From the NCBI RefSeq assembly GCF_003697785.1, contig NZ_QOKZ01000006.1, positions 62,001 through 126,000 of the forward strand: a stretch of DNA of 64,000 nucleotides. Reading direction: 5' to 3'. This document shows positions 1 through 8,710 of the stretch, one piece after another. The translations under genes and the position numbers were made by a program. The number at the start of each line of letters is the position of its first letter. Position 1 is the stretch's first letter. This stretch comes from Paracoccus alkanivorans (GTDB lineage Bacteria; Pseudomonadota; Alphaproteobacteria; Rhodobacterales; Rhodobacteraceae). The notes under the pieces are model-generated. The model saw only the letters and a list, made by a program, of their open reading frames with translations, had not been told where the DNA came from and did no database searches.

Positions 1-573
1 AGGCTGACGGTCATCAATGACGATGCGCTGAAAATCGACCCGCTGGCGCATCTGACCCCGCCGATCCGCATCGCCGCCAACCTGCCCTATAATATCGGCA
101 CCGAATTGCTTATCCGCTGGCTGACTCCGCCGGACTGGCCGCCCTTCTGGGAATCGCTGACCCTGATGTTCCAGAAGGAGGTCGCAGAGCGTATCACGGC
201 ACGTCCCGGCAGCAAGGCTTACGGCCGCCTCGCTTTGCTGGCGCAATGGCGGGCCGAGGCGCGAATCGTGATGACTCTGCCACCCGAAGCCTTCGTCCCG
301 GCGCCCAAGGTGCACTCCGCCGTGGTGCAGATGACCGCTCTGCCCGAGCCGCGTTTCCCGGCCAATCCGGCAATCCTGTCGCAGGTAACCGCCGCCGCCT
401 TCAACCAGCGCCGCAAGATGCTGCGGGCAGCGCTGCGCGGATTGCATCCGCGAATCGAGGATTTGCTGGAACTGGCCGGCATCGCCCCGACGTCGCGGGC
501 CGAGGAAATCGACCTGGAACGTTTCTGCGCCCTCGCCCGCATCCTCGAACACATGGCTCGGGCCGGCAAATAG
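1..573 (+). CDS. rsmA: 16S rRNA dimethyladenosine transferase RsmA/KsgA, 3' part
   Basis: The frame is open from the first base, so only the C-terminal 190 residues are present; the N-terminal SAM-binding part lies outside. RsmA dimethylates two adjacent adenines near the 3' end of 16S rRNA during late 30S assembly. The catalytic signature NLPYNIG is encoded at nt 79-99, followed by the usual C-terminal helical domain. Complete family members are about 270-280 residues, so roughly 80-90 are missing because of the window edge, not a mutation. A perfect hairpin begins at the stop codon. The identification is secure. Confidence 0.96.
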   Translation, partial: RLTVINDDALKIDPLAHLTPPIRIAANLPYNIGTELLIRWLTPPDWPPFWESLTLMFQKEVAERITARPGSKAYGRLALLAQWRAEARIVMTLPPEAFVPAPKVHSAVVQMTALPEPRFPANPAILSQVTAAAFNQRRKMLRAALRGLHPRIEDLLELAGIAPTSRAEEIDLERFCALARILEHMARAGK

Positions 574-603
574 GAAACGGGCCGCAATCGGCGGCCCGTT
601 TCC
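573..603 (+). terminator. Hairpin terminator after rsmA
   Basis: A perfect 13-bp stem (573-585 with 591-603) around loop AATCG starts at the last base of the rsmA stop codon. There is no long T run after it, so it may work in both directions or as an mRNA 3' stabiliser between the convergent rsmA and DUF4167 genes. Confidence 0.75.
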
Positions 604-636
604 TGTCATGATCGACTTGTCGCGTTGATCCGCCGA

Positions 637-1479
637 TCAGCCTTTTTCCGTATCGCTTCCGCCCGGTTCCACTGTGACGTCCACCGGTGTCTCGGGCGCC
701 GCTTCGGCGGTTTCCGAGGATTTGCGGCGGGTCGAGGTCCGTGTCGATTTGCTGGTCGTCGAACGGCTCCGCGTCGAACTCGTCTTTGTCGAGCGGCTTT
801 TCTTGGTGCTTCCGGCCTCGGGAGTTTCGACCAACCCGCCCTCGTCCTCCGAGCCGACCGCGTCGGGCAGCCCCAGTTGCGGCTGATCCCCGGTTCCGGT
901 CAGCGAATCTGTCTTCTGCTGCTCCGATTTTTCGGTGCTGGTCTTGCTGCGGGAACGGCTGCTTCGCGTCGATACCGGTTTCTCGGTGGTATCGGGCTTG
1001 TCCTCCGCCTGCGGCTGCTCGGCCTCCTGCACCGGGGTCTCTGCCGGGGTCGTTTTCACCTCGGCTTCGCCGTGATCCCGGCCATTGCGCGGCATCGTGC
1101 CGTAGTCACGGCTGTAATCGCGCGAGGACTGCTCGCGCTGATCGTTGCCGCGCCCGCCATTGTCGCGGTCCTCGTCACCATTCTGGCGATGATTCTGGTT
1201 CTGCTGCTGATATTGCTGCTGCCGCTCGGCCATCTCGCGCTGCGCTTCGCCCAGCATCCGCGTGTAATGCTCTGCATGCTGCAAAAAGCTCTGCTCGGCC
1301 ACCCGGTCATTGGAAAGCTGGGCATCACGCGCCAGCGTCAGGTATTTGTCGATGATCTGTTGTGGCGTGCCACGGACCTTGCCCTCGGGACCCGAGCTGT
1401 CAAAGACACGGTTAACGATATTCCCCAGCGAGCGCTGGCGATTAGACTTGTTGCGCGAACGTGATTTCGATGATCTCAT
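637..1479 (-). CDS. DUF4167 domain-containing protein
   Basis: A 280-residue protein. Its first ~80 residues match the alphaproteobacterial DUF4167 pattern: a basic start (RSSKSRSRNKSNRQRS) followed by GNIVNRVFDSSGPEGKVRGT and a helical stretch on repeated tyrosines and glutamines. The rest is low complexity, rich in Ser, Thr, Lys and Arg (for example TSSTRSRSTTSKSTRTSTRR), and probably disordered. It looks like a nucleic-acid-binding protein, but the family has no established role, so this is inference. It lies downstream of prmC on the same strand with a 254-bp gap and converges on rsmA. The start matches the conserved N-terminus. Confidence 0.85.
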   Translation of the reverse strand: MRSSKSRSRNKSNRQRSLGNIVNRVFDSSGPEGKVRGTPQQIIDKYLTLARDAQLSNDRVAEQSFLQHAEHYTRMLGEAQREMAERQQQYQQQNQNHRQNGDEDRDNGGRGNDQREQSSRDYSRDYGTMPRNGRDHGEAEVKTTPAETPVQEAEQPQAEDKPDTTEKPVSTRSSRSRSKTSTEKSEQQKTDSLTGTGDQPQLGLPDAVGSEDEGGLVETPEAGSTKKSRSTKTSSTRSRSTTSKSTRTSTRRKSSETAEAAPETPVDVTVEPGGSDTEKG

Positions 1480-1733
1480 CAGTTTGTCTGTTTGTGGTTC
1501 CAGTTGGGTCTGGACAGCGTTTCAGGCGGCGTCCGCGGCGAAATCCGCGCCCTGCCGTTCAGCCTTGTCCTGCACTCTTGCTGTGCGCGAGGCGCAGCGT
1601 ATAGTTTCGGCATTGTCAGGCTGACCAGTGCGGTGGCCTTTCGGCCCCGGCACGCCGCTGACTAATCATGCAGGGCGGGCCATGACAAGGGAAAAGTTGC
1701 GACTTTTACTCATTTCCACCAAAAAACCGCCGC

Positions 1734-2585
1734 TCAGTTACCAAAACGGGCCAAAACGACACGGTCTCGCCCGTCCAGATCGGGAATCAGGCGGGGTTCT
1801 GCGCCCTGCCTGCGAAAAATTGTCGCAACCGCCGCGCCCTGTGCCGGACCGATCTCGACCAGGACATGCCCGCCCGGAGTCAGGTGATCCGCCGCCCCCG
1901 CCGCGATGGCGCGATAGGCGGTCAGCCCGTCCGCGCCGTCGGTCAGTGCCTGATGCGGTTCCCAATCGCGCACCTCGGGCGCGAGTCCTGCCATTTCATC
2001 GAGCGCGATATAGGGCGGGTTCGAGACGATCAGGTCAAAACGCCCGGTTACGCCTTCATACCAATCCGCAGCGATCAGCTGCGCTGTCACCCCGATCAGA
2101 TGGGCATTCCCGCGCGCCACGTCAAGCGCAGCCTCGGAAATGTCGGTCCCGGTTCCCATGCATCCCGGACGCGCCGCCAGCAGTGAAACCAGGATCGCCC
2201 CGGTCCCCGTGCCCATGTCCAGCACACTGCGCCATGGCAGCTCCAGCGCCGCCTCGACCAGCGTTTCCGTTTCCGGGCGCGGGTCCAGCGTGTCGCGGGT
2301 GACGCGGAATTCATGTTTCCAGAATGCCCGCCTGCCGGTGATCTGGCTGACCGGCTGGCGGGCGGCGCGGGCGTCGATGGCGCGCCTGAATGCGGCCTCC
2401 AGCGCGGGCGATGCGTCCTGTTTCAGATATTGCGCCAGATGATGCCGTGCGACCCTTTCGCCAAGCATCTCGCCCAGCACATGCATGAACAAGAGCGAGG
2501 CGTCACGATAGCCATTCTCGATTCCCGCCGCCTCGAGCCGTTCCTGCGCGGCAAAGCACAGATCCGTGCCGGTGGGCGGGCTCAT
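1734..2585 (-). CDS. prmC: Peptide chain release factor N5-glutamine methyltransferase PrmC
   Basis: A 283-residue SAM-dependent methyltransferase that modifies the glutamine of the GGQ motif in release factors. An N-terminal helical substrate-recognition domain covers about residues 1-100. The SAM loop DMGTGTGA is at 123-130 and the diagnostic NPPY motif at 189-192. The ATG overlaps the stop of prfA (ATGA), so the enzyme is translationally coupled to its own substrate, the classic prfA-prmC arrangement. Length is normal for the family and nothing is missing. Confidence 0.96.
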   Translation of the reverse strand: MSPPTGTDLCFAAQERLEAAGIENGYRDASLLFMHVLGEMLGERVARHHLAQYLKQDASPALEAAFRRAIDARAARQPVSQITGRRAFWKHEFRVTRDTLDPRPETETLVEAALELPWRSVLDMGTGTGAILVSLLAARPGCMGTGTDISEAALDVARGNAHLIGVTAQLIAADWYEGVTGRFDLIVSNPPYIALDEMAGLAPEVRDWEPHQALTDGADGLTAYRAIAAGAADHLTPGGHVLVEIGPAQGAAVATIFRRQGAEPRLIPDLDGRDRVVLARFGN

Positions 2586-3634
2586 CCGTCCGCCGCCAGC
2601 CGCGCGGCCTGGTCATGCGAGATCAACGCATCGATGATCTCGCCCAGATCGCCCTGCATGACCCGGTCCAGTGCGTAAAGTGTCAGGTTGATCCGGTGAT
2701 CGGTCATCCGCCCTTGCGGGAAATTATAGGTGCGGATGCGTTCGCTGCGGTCGCCGCTGCCGACTTGGCTCTTGCGATCCGCCGCGCGCGCATCATCGGC
2801 ACGCTGCCGCTCGATATCGTAAAGCCGCGCCCGCAGCACCGCCATGGCGTTGGCCCGGTTCTGGTGCTGCGATTTCTCGGAACTCGTGACCACGATGCCG
2901 GTTGGAACATGGGTGATCCGCACAGCCGAGTCGGTGGTGTTCACATGTTGCCCCCCCGCGCCCGAGGCCCGCATGGTGTCGATGCGGATATCACTGGCGG
3001 GGATGTCGATATCGACATCTTCCGCCTCGGGCAGCACGGCGACGGTGGCGGCGCTGGTATGGATGCGTCCGCCCGATTCGGTCTCGGGCACACGCTGCAC
3101 GCGATGCACCCCGGATTCGTATTTCAGCCGGGCAAAGACGCCATCGCCCTCGATCCGGGCGACGGCCTCCTTGACGCCGCCAAGCTCGGTCTCGCTATAT
3201 TCCAGCAACTGGAACGACCAGCCCTGTGCCTCGGCATAACGGCGATACATCGCCAGCAGGTCGCCGGCGAACAGGGCGGCCTCGTCGCCGCCGGTGCCGG
3301 GCCGGATCTCGATGATCGCGGGACGGGCATCGGCGGCATCCTTGGGCAGCAGGGCGATACGCAGGTTCTGCTCCAACTCGGGCAGTTCCTCGCGCAGGCG
3401 CGCCAGTTCATCCTCGGCCAGTTCCCTCATCTCCGGATCGGCCAGCATGGCCTGTGCCTCGGTCATCTGGTCACGCGCCGCCCGCCAGTGGGTGATCTGT
3501 TCCACCACCGGTTTCAGCTCGGAATATTCGCGGCTGATCCGGGCGATCTGCGCGGGCTCGGCGCCGGCATTCAGCTGTGCCTCGAGAAACTCGAAGCGTT
3601 GGGTGATCTGGACAAGGCGGTCTTCTGGCAGCAT
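2582..3634 (-). CDS. prfA: Peptide chain release factor 1
   Basis: A 350-residue class I release factor reading UAA and UAG. The GGQ motif that enters the peptidyl-transferase centre is at residues 227-229 within [11 protein letters not shown]. The stop-codon-reading tripeptide PxT is seen as PET at about 183-185 in [10 protein letters not shown], which separates RF1 from RF2 (SPF). Full length for the family. It is the first gene of the prfA-prmC operon and lies divergent from rpsF across a ~210-bp spacer. Confidence 0.97.
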   Translation of the reverse strand: MLPEDRLVQITQRFEFLEAQLNAGAEPAQIARISREYSELKPVVEQITHWRAARDQMTEAQAMLADPEMRELAEDELARLREELPELEQNLRIALLPKDAADARPAIIEIRPGTGGDEAALFAGDLLAMYRRYAEAQGWSFQLLEYSETELGGVKEAVARIEGDGVFARLKYESGVHRVQRVPETESGGRIHTSAATVAVLPEAEDVDIDIPASDIRIDTMRASGAGGQHVNTTDSAVRITHVPTGIVVTSSEKSQHQNRANAMAVLRARLYDIERQRADDARAADRKSQVGSGDRSERIRTYNFPQGRMTDHRINLTLYALDRVMQGDLGEIIDALISHDQAARLAADG

Positions 3635-3747
3635 GGAGGGGGACTTACCCCCGCCGCGCCCGCCCGTAAAGCGCCATCGCGCAGCTATCCGCCGTACGAC
3701 CAGCGAATCACCTTGCGCTTGCAGTATCTGCCGCTATAAGTTCCCAT

Positions 3748-3801
3748 CCTTCCGCCGAGACATATGCAACCGGCGCAGTCTCTCGTGGCGGGTGCGGAAG
3801 G
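3748..3801 (+). promoter_or_regulatory. Possible structured leader of the rpsF operon
   Basis: The DNA upstream of rpsF can form an 8-bp outer stem, CCTTCCGC (3748-3755) with GCGGAAGG (3794-3801), enclosing a 5-bp inner stem GAGAC/GTCTC (3757-3761 with 3778-3782). A CCG lies in the enclosed loop. Many bacteria autoregulate rpsF-rpsR through an S6:S18-binding mRNA structure with a conserved CCG. Position and CCG fit, but the match to that motif is only inferred. Confidence 0.4.
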
Positions 3802-3844
3802 GAAGACCCGCCTATGAAATGCGCCCGAAAATGAAAGGATCGCC

Positions 3845-4207
3845 ATGCCTCTGTACGAGCATGTGCTGATCGCCCGCCAGGACCTGTCGAACACGCAGGC
3901 CGAAGGGCTGATCGAACATTTCTCGACCGTTCTCGCCGATAATGGCGGCAAGGTCGTGGATCACGAATACTGGGGTGTCCGCACCCTCGCCTACAAGATC
4001 AACAAGAACCGCAAGGGCCATTACGCCTTCCTGCGCACCGAGTCCCCCTCGGCCGCCGTGCAGGAAATGGAGCGTCTTGCCCGTCTGCATGACGACGTGA
4101 TGCGGGTGATGACCATCCGCGTGGACGAGCATCAGGAAGGCCCCTCGGTGCAGATGCAGAAACGCGAAGAGCGTGGCGAACGCCGCGAACGCCGCGAGCG
4201 GAACTGA
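3845..4207 (+). CDS. rpsF: 30S ribosomal protein S6
   Basis: A 120-residue S6 protein that binds S18 on the platform of the 30S subunit. The N-terminus (MPLYEHVLIARQDLSNTQAE) and the central GVRTLAYKINKNRKGHYAF are typical. The C-terminus has a very charged KREERGERRERRERN tail, common in alphaproteobacteria. An AAAGGA ribosome-binding site precedes the ATG. It is the first gene of rpsF-rpsR-rplI. Confidence 0.97.
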   Translation: MPLYEHVLIARQDLSNTQAEGLIEHFSTVLADNGGKVVDHEYWGVRTLAYKINKNRKGHYAFLRTESPSAAVQEMERLARLHDDVMRVMTIRVDEHQEGPSVQMQKREERGERRERRERN

Positions 4208-4220
4208 GAGGATCTGACCA

Positions 4221-4448
4221 ATGGCAAGCAAACCGTTTTTCCGCCGCCGCAAGGTCTGCCCGTTCTCGGGTGAGAACGCGCCGGTCATCGACTACAAGGA
4301 CACCCGTCTGCTGCAGCGCTATATCAGCGAGCGCGGCAAGATCGTGCCCTCGCGCATCACCGCCGTCTCGGCAAAGAAGCAGCGTGAACTGGCCCGCGCC
4401 ATCAAGCGCGCCCGCTTCCTCGCCCTGCTTCCCTATGCCGTGAAGTAA
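4221..4448 (+). CDS. rpsR: 30S ribosomal protein S18
   Basis: A 75-residue S18, normal length, with the family core [18 protein letters not shown] and the C-terminal basic [20 protein letters not shown]. It forms a heterodimer with S6 on the 30S platform. It lies 13 bp after rpsF and 10 bp before rplI, so it is clearly cotranscribed. The N-terminal KVCPFSG carries a single cysteine. Confidence 0.97.
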   Translation: MASKPFFRRRKVCPFSGENAPVIDYKDTRLLQRYISERGKIVPSRITAVSAKKQRELARAIKRARFLALLPYAVK

Positions 4449-4458
4449 GGAGGATATC

Positions 4459-5055
4459 ATGCAAGTCATCCTGCTGGAACGCGTGGCCAAGCTGGGCCAG
4501 ATGGGCGAGGTCGTAAACGTCAAGCACGGCTATGCCCGCAACTTCCTGCTGCCCCAGGGCAAGGCCCTTCGCGCCTCCGAAGCCAATATCAAGGCATTCG
4601 AGGAGCGCAAGGTTCAGCTCGAGGCCCGCAACGCCGAAACCAAGGCCGAAGCGCAGAAGGTGGCCGACAAGCTGGACGGCCAGACTTTCGTTGTGATCCG
4701 TTCAGCGTCGGATTCCGGCGCCCTGTATGGCTCGGTGACGACCCGCGACGTTGCCGACGCAGCGACCGAGGCCGGTTTCACCGTCGATCGCAGGCAGATC
4801 GTTCTTGGCCAGCCGATCAAGGAACTGGGTCTGCACAACGTTACCGTCGTGCTGCATCCCGAGGTCGAGGCCGTGATCGTCCTGAACGTCGCCCGCTCGA
4901 ACGAAGAGGCCGAACTTCAGGCCCAGGGCAAATCGATCCAGGACCTGGCGGCCGAGGCGGATGCCGAAGCCGAGTTCGAGATTGCCGAACTGTTCGACGA
5001 TATCGGCGGCGCATCCTCGGACGAGGACGGCCCGGCGAACGAAGACCGGGAATAA
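4459..5055 (+). CDS. rplI: 50S ribosomal protein L9
   Basis: A 198-residue L9 that binds 23S rRNA at the base of the L1 stalk. The N-terminal domain has the signature [19 protein letters not shown] and [14 protein letters not shown] connecting helix and C-terminal domain follow. An acidic tail (residues ~155-198) makes it longer than the ~150-residue E. coli protein, which is usual in Rhodobacteraceae. It has a near-perfect Shine-Dalgarno, AAGGAGG. It closes the operon before a strong terminator. Confidence 0.96.
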   Translation: MQVILLERVAKLGQMGEVVNVKHGYARNFLLPQGKALRASEANIKAFEERKVQLEARNAETKAEAQKVADKLDGQTFVVIRSASDSGALYGSVTTRDVADAATEAGFTVDRRQIVLGQPIKELGLHNVTVVLHPEVEAVIVLNVARSNEEAELQAQGKSIQDLAAEADAEAEFEIAELFDDIGGASSDEDGPANEDRE

Positions 5056-5081
5056 GCCCCGATCATCGTTACAGGTTCAGG

Positions 5082-5109
5082 CCGCGCCGGTTCTCCGGCG
5101 CGGTTTTTT
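5082..5109 (+). terminator. Rho-independent terminator of rpsF-rpsR-rplI
   Basis: A perfect 9-bp stem CCGCGCCGG/CCGGCGCGG with loop TTCT is followed directly by six Ts (5104-5109). Confidence 0.92.
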
Positions 5110-5140
5110 CATGGGTTGGTGCCGGAAAAATCTGGCAAAT

Positions 5141-5155
5141 GTTCTTTCTTTGTTC
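5141..5155 (+). promoter_or_regulatory. LexA (SOS) box before the radical SAM gene
   Basis: GTTC-TTTCTTT-GTTC fits exactly the alphaproteobacterial SOS box GTTC-N7-GTTC. A second, imperfect unit, GTTC-N7-GTTT, begins at 5152, sharing the middle GTTC. The box lies between a possible -35 (around 5132-5138) and a possible -10 TATTCT at 5156-5161, so LexA bound here would block the promoter. A perfect lexA box of the same type lies at 16235-16249. Confidence 0.7.
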
Positions 5156-5167
5156 TATTCTTGTTTC

Positions 5168-6247
5168 ATGTTACCGCCCCGCAATCCAGATGAAACGATC
5201 AAGGCACGTGGCGCCGATACCCGCCCCGATGGCCGGTTCGAGCGATATCAGCGGATACGGGAATCCGATGGCTGGGACATGGCCGAGGAAAACCACCTGC
5301 TGAAAACCGAGGTGGTGACGGAAAGGCCGCGCTCGATCATCACCCGAAACAACTCCCCGGATATCGGTTTCGACCGTTCGATCAACCCCTATCGCGGCTG
5401 CGAGCATGGCTGCATCTATTGCTATGCCCGGCCCAGCCATTCCTATCTGGGGCTGTCTCCGGGACTGGATTTCGAAACGAAGATCACTGCCAAGCCGGAC
5501 GCCGCCCGGCTGCTGGAACGGGAAATCGGGCGGCCATCCTACAAGGTCGCCCCGATCGCATTGGGAACGAATACCGACCCCTATCAGCCGGTCGAGGCGA
5601 AACTGGCGATCATGCCCGGCATTCTCAGGGTGCTGCGGGACTGGAACCACCCGGCGACGCTGGTGACGCGGGGGCGGACCGTATTGCGCGACCTCGATCT
5701 CTGGGCCGAGTTGGCAGCAAAAGATCAGGCGGCGATAGGGATCAGCGTGACCACGCTGGATGCCGGATTGGCGCGGGCGCTGGAGCCGCGGGCACCGGCA
5801 CCGCAGACACGACTGCAGATGATCGGTGCATTGGCAAAGGCCGGGGTGCCGGTCAGGGTGATGGTCGCGCCAGTGATACCTGTCCTGACCGAGCCCGAGA
5901 TCGAAGGCATCCTGACGGCCGCGCGCGAGGCGGGCGCAAGCACGGCCAGCATGATCCCTCTGCGCCTGCCGCACGAGGTGGCCCCGCTTTTCCGCGACTG
6001 GCTGGAGCGTCACAGGCCCGGCATGGCGAAACATGTCATGAACCGGGTTCAGGCGATGCGGGGTGGACGGGACAATGATCCGCGCTTCGGCCATCGCTTC
6101 AGGGGCGCGGGGGTGGAGGCGCAACTGGCCCTGCAACGGTTCCGTCTGGCACGCAAGCGATTGGGCTATCGCGAGGGCAGCCCGCCACTGGATTGCAGCC
6201 GCTTCGGCCCGCCTCCGCGATCCGGCGATCAGTTGAGCCTGTTCTGA
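5168..6247 (+). CDS. PA0069-family radical SAM protein (SplB-like)
   Basis: A 359-residue radical SAM protein. The cluster-binding triad CEHGCIYC (Cys78, Cys82, Cys85), followed by YARP, is the mark of the PA0069/Rv2578c family (COG1533), which is related to spore photoproduct lyase. Its substrate is unknown. The ATG at 5168 has no ribosome-binding site, and a -10-like TATTCT ends 6 bp before it, so the mRNA may be leaderless. An upstream in-frame extension would run back into rplI and its terminator, so it is rejected. The exact SOS box at the promoter suggests induction by DNA damage; a repair role is inferred. Confidence 0.9.
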   Translation: MLPPRNPDETIKARGADTRPDGRFERYQRIRESDGWDMAEENHLLKTEVVTERPRSIITRNNSPDIGFDRSINPYRGCEHGCIYCYARPSHSYLGLSPGLDFETKITAKPDAARLLEREIGRPSYKVAPIALGTNTDPYQPVEAKLAIMPGILRVLRDWNHPATLVTRGRTVLRDLDLWAELAAKDQAAIGISVTTLDAGLARALEPRAPAPQTRLQMIGALAKAGVPVRVMVAPVIPVLTEPEIEGILTAAREAGASTASMIPLRLPHEVAPLFRDWLERHRPGMAKHVMNRVQAMRGGRDNDPRFGHRFRGAGVEAQLALQRFRLARKRLGYREGSPPLDCSRFGPPPRSGDQLSLF

Positions 6248-6322
6248 GCGCCCTGCCCGGTTGTGACATATTTCGGTTTCATGGCCCGGTTATTCCACCA
6301 GGCAGACAGCAGGAGAACCGAT

Positions 6323-7240
6323 ATGCGTCACATCGTCATCGCAATTGCGCTTTGCACCCCTTTTTCCGTCGCCGCCGATGAGTTGAGCGACCGGGTCATG
6401 TCCCTGACGCGCGGCACCGAATGGCAGCCCGTCGGTGCCACCGAAGTCCAGTTCCCCACCCACCACCCGCAGGGAATGGCGATCATAGGCGATCACATCT
6501 TTGTCTCCTCGGTCGAGATCGTGACCCCGACCGAGAAATACGACACGCCCCGCGACGGCATGGACCGCAGCGCCGGGGAAGGCGTGGGACATCTGTTCAA
6601 GATGGACATGGAAGGCAACCTGGTCGACAGCATCACGCTGGCCGATGGCGATATCTATCATCCGGGCGGCATGGATTTCGACGGCGAGCATCTCTGGGTG
6701 CCGGTCGCCGAATACCGCCCTGACTCGGCCAGCATCGTCTATCGCGTCGATCCCGAGACCATGGAGGCGGAAGAGGTCTTTCGCTATCCCGACCATATCG
6801 GCGGCATTCTCCGTGATCCGGCCAGCAACACGCTGCATGCCGTCAGCTGGGGATCGCGCCGCTTCTACGGCTTCACACTGGACGAGGCAGGCGAAGTCAC
6901 CAATGCCGATATCCCGCGCGAAGACCTGATGGTGCCGAATCCCAGTCATTACGTCGATTACCAGGATTGCCAGCTTGCCGCACCGGGACAGGCGCTTTGC
7001 ACCGGAATCGCCAAGTATCAGGCCAATGGCATGGAATTCGCGCTTGGCGGAGCGGAACTGATCGACCTGAAGGACAACCGGCCCATCCATCAGGCGCCTG
7101 TTCCGCTCTGGACCGAGGACGGGCTGGTGATGACGCATAATCCGGTCTGGATGGCCCCTGTCGATGGCGGGCTGCGCGCATGGTTCATGCCAGAGGACGA
7201 CGAAAGCCGGATCTTCGTCTACGAGGCGCGTCTGGATTGA
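6323..7240 (+). CDS. Periplasmic DUF6454-like protein
   Basis: A 305-residue protein with a signal peptide (MRHIVIAIALCTPFSVAA, cleavage expected after SVAA). The mature part has repeated beta-blade-like stretches such as HPQGMAIIGDHIFVSS, HPGGMDFDGEHLWVPV and GGILRDPASNTLHAVSW, suggesting a beta-propeller in the periplasm. I assign it to the DUF6454 family from memory with moderate confidence; function unknown. The start at 6323 is chosen because the signal peptide begins there and AGGAG lies upstream. It stands alone between the radical SAM gene and icd. Confidence 0.72.
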   Translation: MRHIVIAIALCTPFSVAADELSDRVMSLTRGTEWQPVGATEVQFPTHHPQGMAIIGDHIFVSSVEIVTPTEKYDTPRDGMDRSAGEGVGHLFKMDMEGNLVDSITLADGDIYHPGGMDFDGEHLWVPVAEYRPDSASIVYRVDPETMEAEEVFRYPDHIGGILRDPASNTLHAVSWGSRRFYGFTLDEAGEVTNADIPREDLMVPNPSHYVDYQDCQLAAPGQALCTGIAKYQANGMEFALGGAELIDLKDNRPIHQAPVPLWTEDGLVMTHNPVWMAPVDGGLRAWFMPEDDESRIFVYEARLD

Positions 7241-7305
7241 CGCCGATGGCAGGCAAGGCTCTGCATCCCGGTCTCAAGAGGGCGTAACAGTCGGTTAAGT
7301 AAACG

Positions 7306-7321
7306 GTATGCAATAGCATAC
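7306..7321. promoter_or_regulatory. Inverted repeat upstream of icd
   Basis: GTATGC-AATA-GCATAC is a perfect 6-bp inverted repeat with a 4-bp spacer, 70 bp before the icd start. Position and symmetry fit a transcription-factor operator; the regulator is unknown. Confidence 0.4.
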
Positions 7322-7390
7322 AACGCTTTCCTTCCCGATCATAATCCGCTATGACGCCGTGAGCGAATCCTATAGCCGAAGGGAACACCC

Positions 7391-8602
7391 ATGTCGAAGA
7401 TCAAGGTAGAGAACCCCGTCGTCGAGCTCGACGGCGACGAAATGACCCGGATCATCTGGGACTTCATCAAGCAAAAGCTGATCCTGCCCTATCTGGATAT
7501 CGACCTGAAATATTACGACCTCGGTATCGAAGAGCGCGACCGCACCGACGACCAGATCACCGTGGATGCGGCAGAGGCGATCAAGCAATATGGCGCCGGC
7601 GTGAAATGCGCCACCATCACCCCCGACGAGGCCCGGGTCGAGGAGTTCGGCCTCAAGAAGATGTGGCGGTCGCCCAATGGCACGATCCGCAACATCCTGG
7701 GCGGCGTGATCTTCCGCGAGCCGATCATCTGCAAGAACGTGCCGCGCCTTGTGCCGGGCTGGACCCAGCCCATCATCGTCGGCCGCCACGCCTTCGGCGA
7801 CCAGTATCGCGCCACCGATTTCAAGTTCCCCGGCAAGGGCAAGCTGTCGATCAAGTTCGTCGGCGATGACGGCGAGACCATCGAGCACGAGGTTTTCCAG
7901 GCTCCGGGTTCCGGTGTCACCATGGCGATGTACAACCTTGATGAATCGATCCGGGATTTCGCCCGCGCCTCGATGAATTACGGGTTGAACCGTGGCGTGC
8001 CGGTCTATCTGTCCACCAAGAACACTATCCTCAAGGCCTATGATGGCCGCTTCAAGGACCTGTTCCAAGAAATCTACGAACAGGAATTCGAGGCCGAGTT
8101 CAAGAAGAAGGGCATCCATTACGAGCACCGGCTGATCGACGACATGGTCGCCTCGGCGCTGAAATGGTCGGGCGGCTATGTCTGGGCCTGCAAGAACTAC
8201 GATGGCGACGTGCAGTCGGATACCGTCGCGCAGGGCTTTGGCTCGCTTGGGCTGATGACCTCGGTGCTGATGACCCCGGACGGGAAGGTCGTCGAATCCG
8301 AGGCCGCGCATGGCACCGTGACCCGCCATTACCGCGAGCATCAGAAGGGCAACGCCACCTCGACCAACTCCATCGCCTCGATCTTTGCATGGACGGGCGG
8401 GTTGAAGCACCGCGCCAAACTGGACGGGAACACGCAACTGGCCAAGTTCGCCGAAACGCTGGAGAAGGTAACGGTGCAGGCGGTCGAGGACGGTTTCATG
8501 ACCAAGGACCTCGCCCTGCTCGTCGGCCCGGACCAGAAATGGCTGACCACCATGGGTTACCTGGAAAAGGTCGACGAATACCTGAACAAGGCGCTGTCAT
8601 AA
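7391..8602 (+). CDS. icd: NADP-dependent isocitrate dehydrogenase
   Basis: A 403-residue enzyme converting isocitrate and NADP+ to 2-oxoglutarate, CO2 and NADPH in the TCA cycle. The start ([20 protein letters not shown]) and the stretch [12 protein letters not shown] mark the eukaryote-like homodimeric type II IDH usual in alphaproteobacteria, not the E. coli type. The conserved [12 protein letters not shown] segment is near residue 330. A GAAGGGAA ribosome-binding site precedes the ATG and a strong terminator follows, so it is probably transcribed alone. An inverted repeat in its promoter may be an operator. Confidence 0.96.
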   Translation: MSKIKVENPVVELDGDEMTRIIWDFIKQKLILPYLDIDLKYYDLGIEERDRTDDQITVDAAEAIKQYGAGVKCATITPDEARVEEFGLKKMWRSPNGTIRNILGGVIFREPIICKNVPRLVPGWTQPIIVGRHAFGDQYRATDFKFPGKGKLSIKFVGDDGETIEHEVFQAPGSGVTMAMYNLDESIRDFARASMNYGLNRGVPVYLSTKNTILKAYDGRFKDLFQEIYEQEFEAEFKKKGIHYEHRLIDDMVASALKWSGGYVWACKNYDGDVQSDTVAQGFGSLGLMTSVLMTPDGKVVESEAAHGTVTRHYREHQKGNATSTNSIASIFAWTGGLKHRAKLDGNTQLAKFAETLEKVTVQAVEDGFMTKDLALLVGPDQKWLTTMGYLEKVDEYLNKALS

Positions 8603-8619
8603 GGCGGCGAAATGAAAAC

Positions 8620-8647
8620 GGGCCGGGCGGATCGCCCGGCCCTTCTT
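8620..8647 (+). terminator. Rho-independent terminator after icd
   Basis: A perfect 10-bp stem GGGCCGGGCG/CGCCCGGCCC (8620-8629 with 8633-8642), loop GAT, followed by TTCTT. Confidence 0.88.
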
Positions 8648-8680
8648 GCCTCCGGCGGAGGTATTTTCACAAAGAAGAAG
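8648..8680 (+). repeat. Dispersed intergenic element, copy A
   Basis: The stretch opens with GCCTCCGGCGGAGG, contains TATTTTCAC and ends AAAGAAGAAG. Closely related stretches occur at 29562-29589 (plus) and 34273-34305 (minus). All three lie between genes, next to hairpins. It is a short dispersed repeat with an unknown role. Confidence 0.6.
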
Positions 8681-8710
8681 GCGGCGTTGGGCAGGAGGTG
8701 CCCGGACGAC

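Noticed and set aside
625-1464. Long plus-strand frame with hydrophobic segments
   Set aside because: It is opposite the DUF4167 gene; its leucine- and alanine-rich reading is an artefact of the low-complexity Ser/Arg/Gln gene on the other strand.
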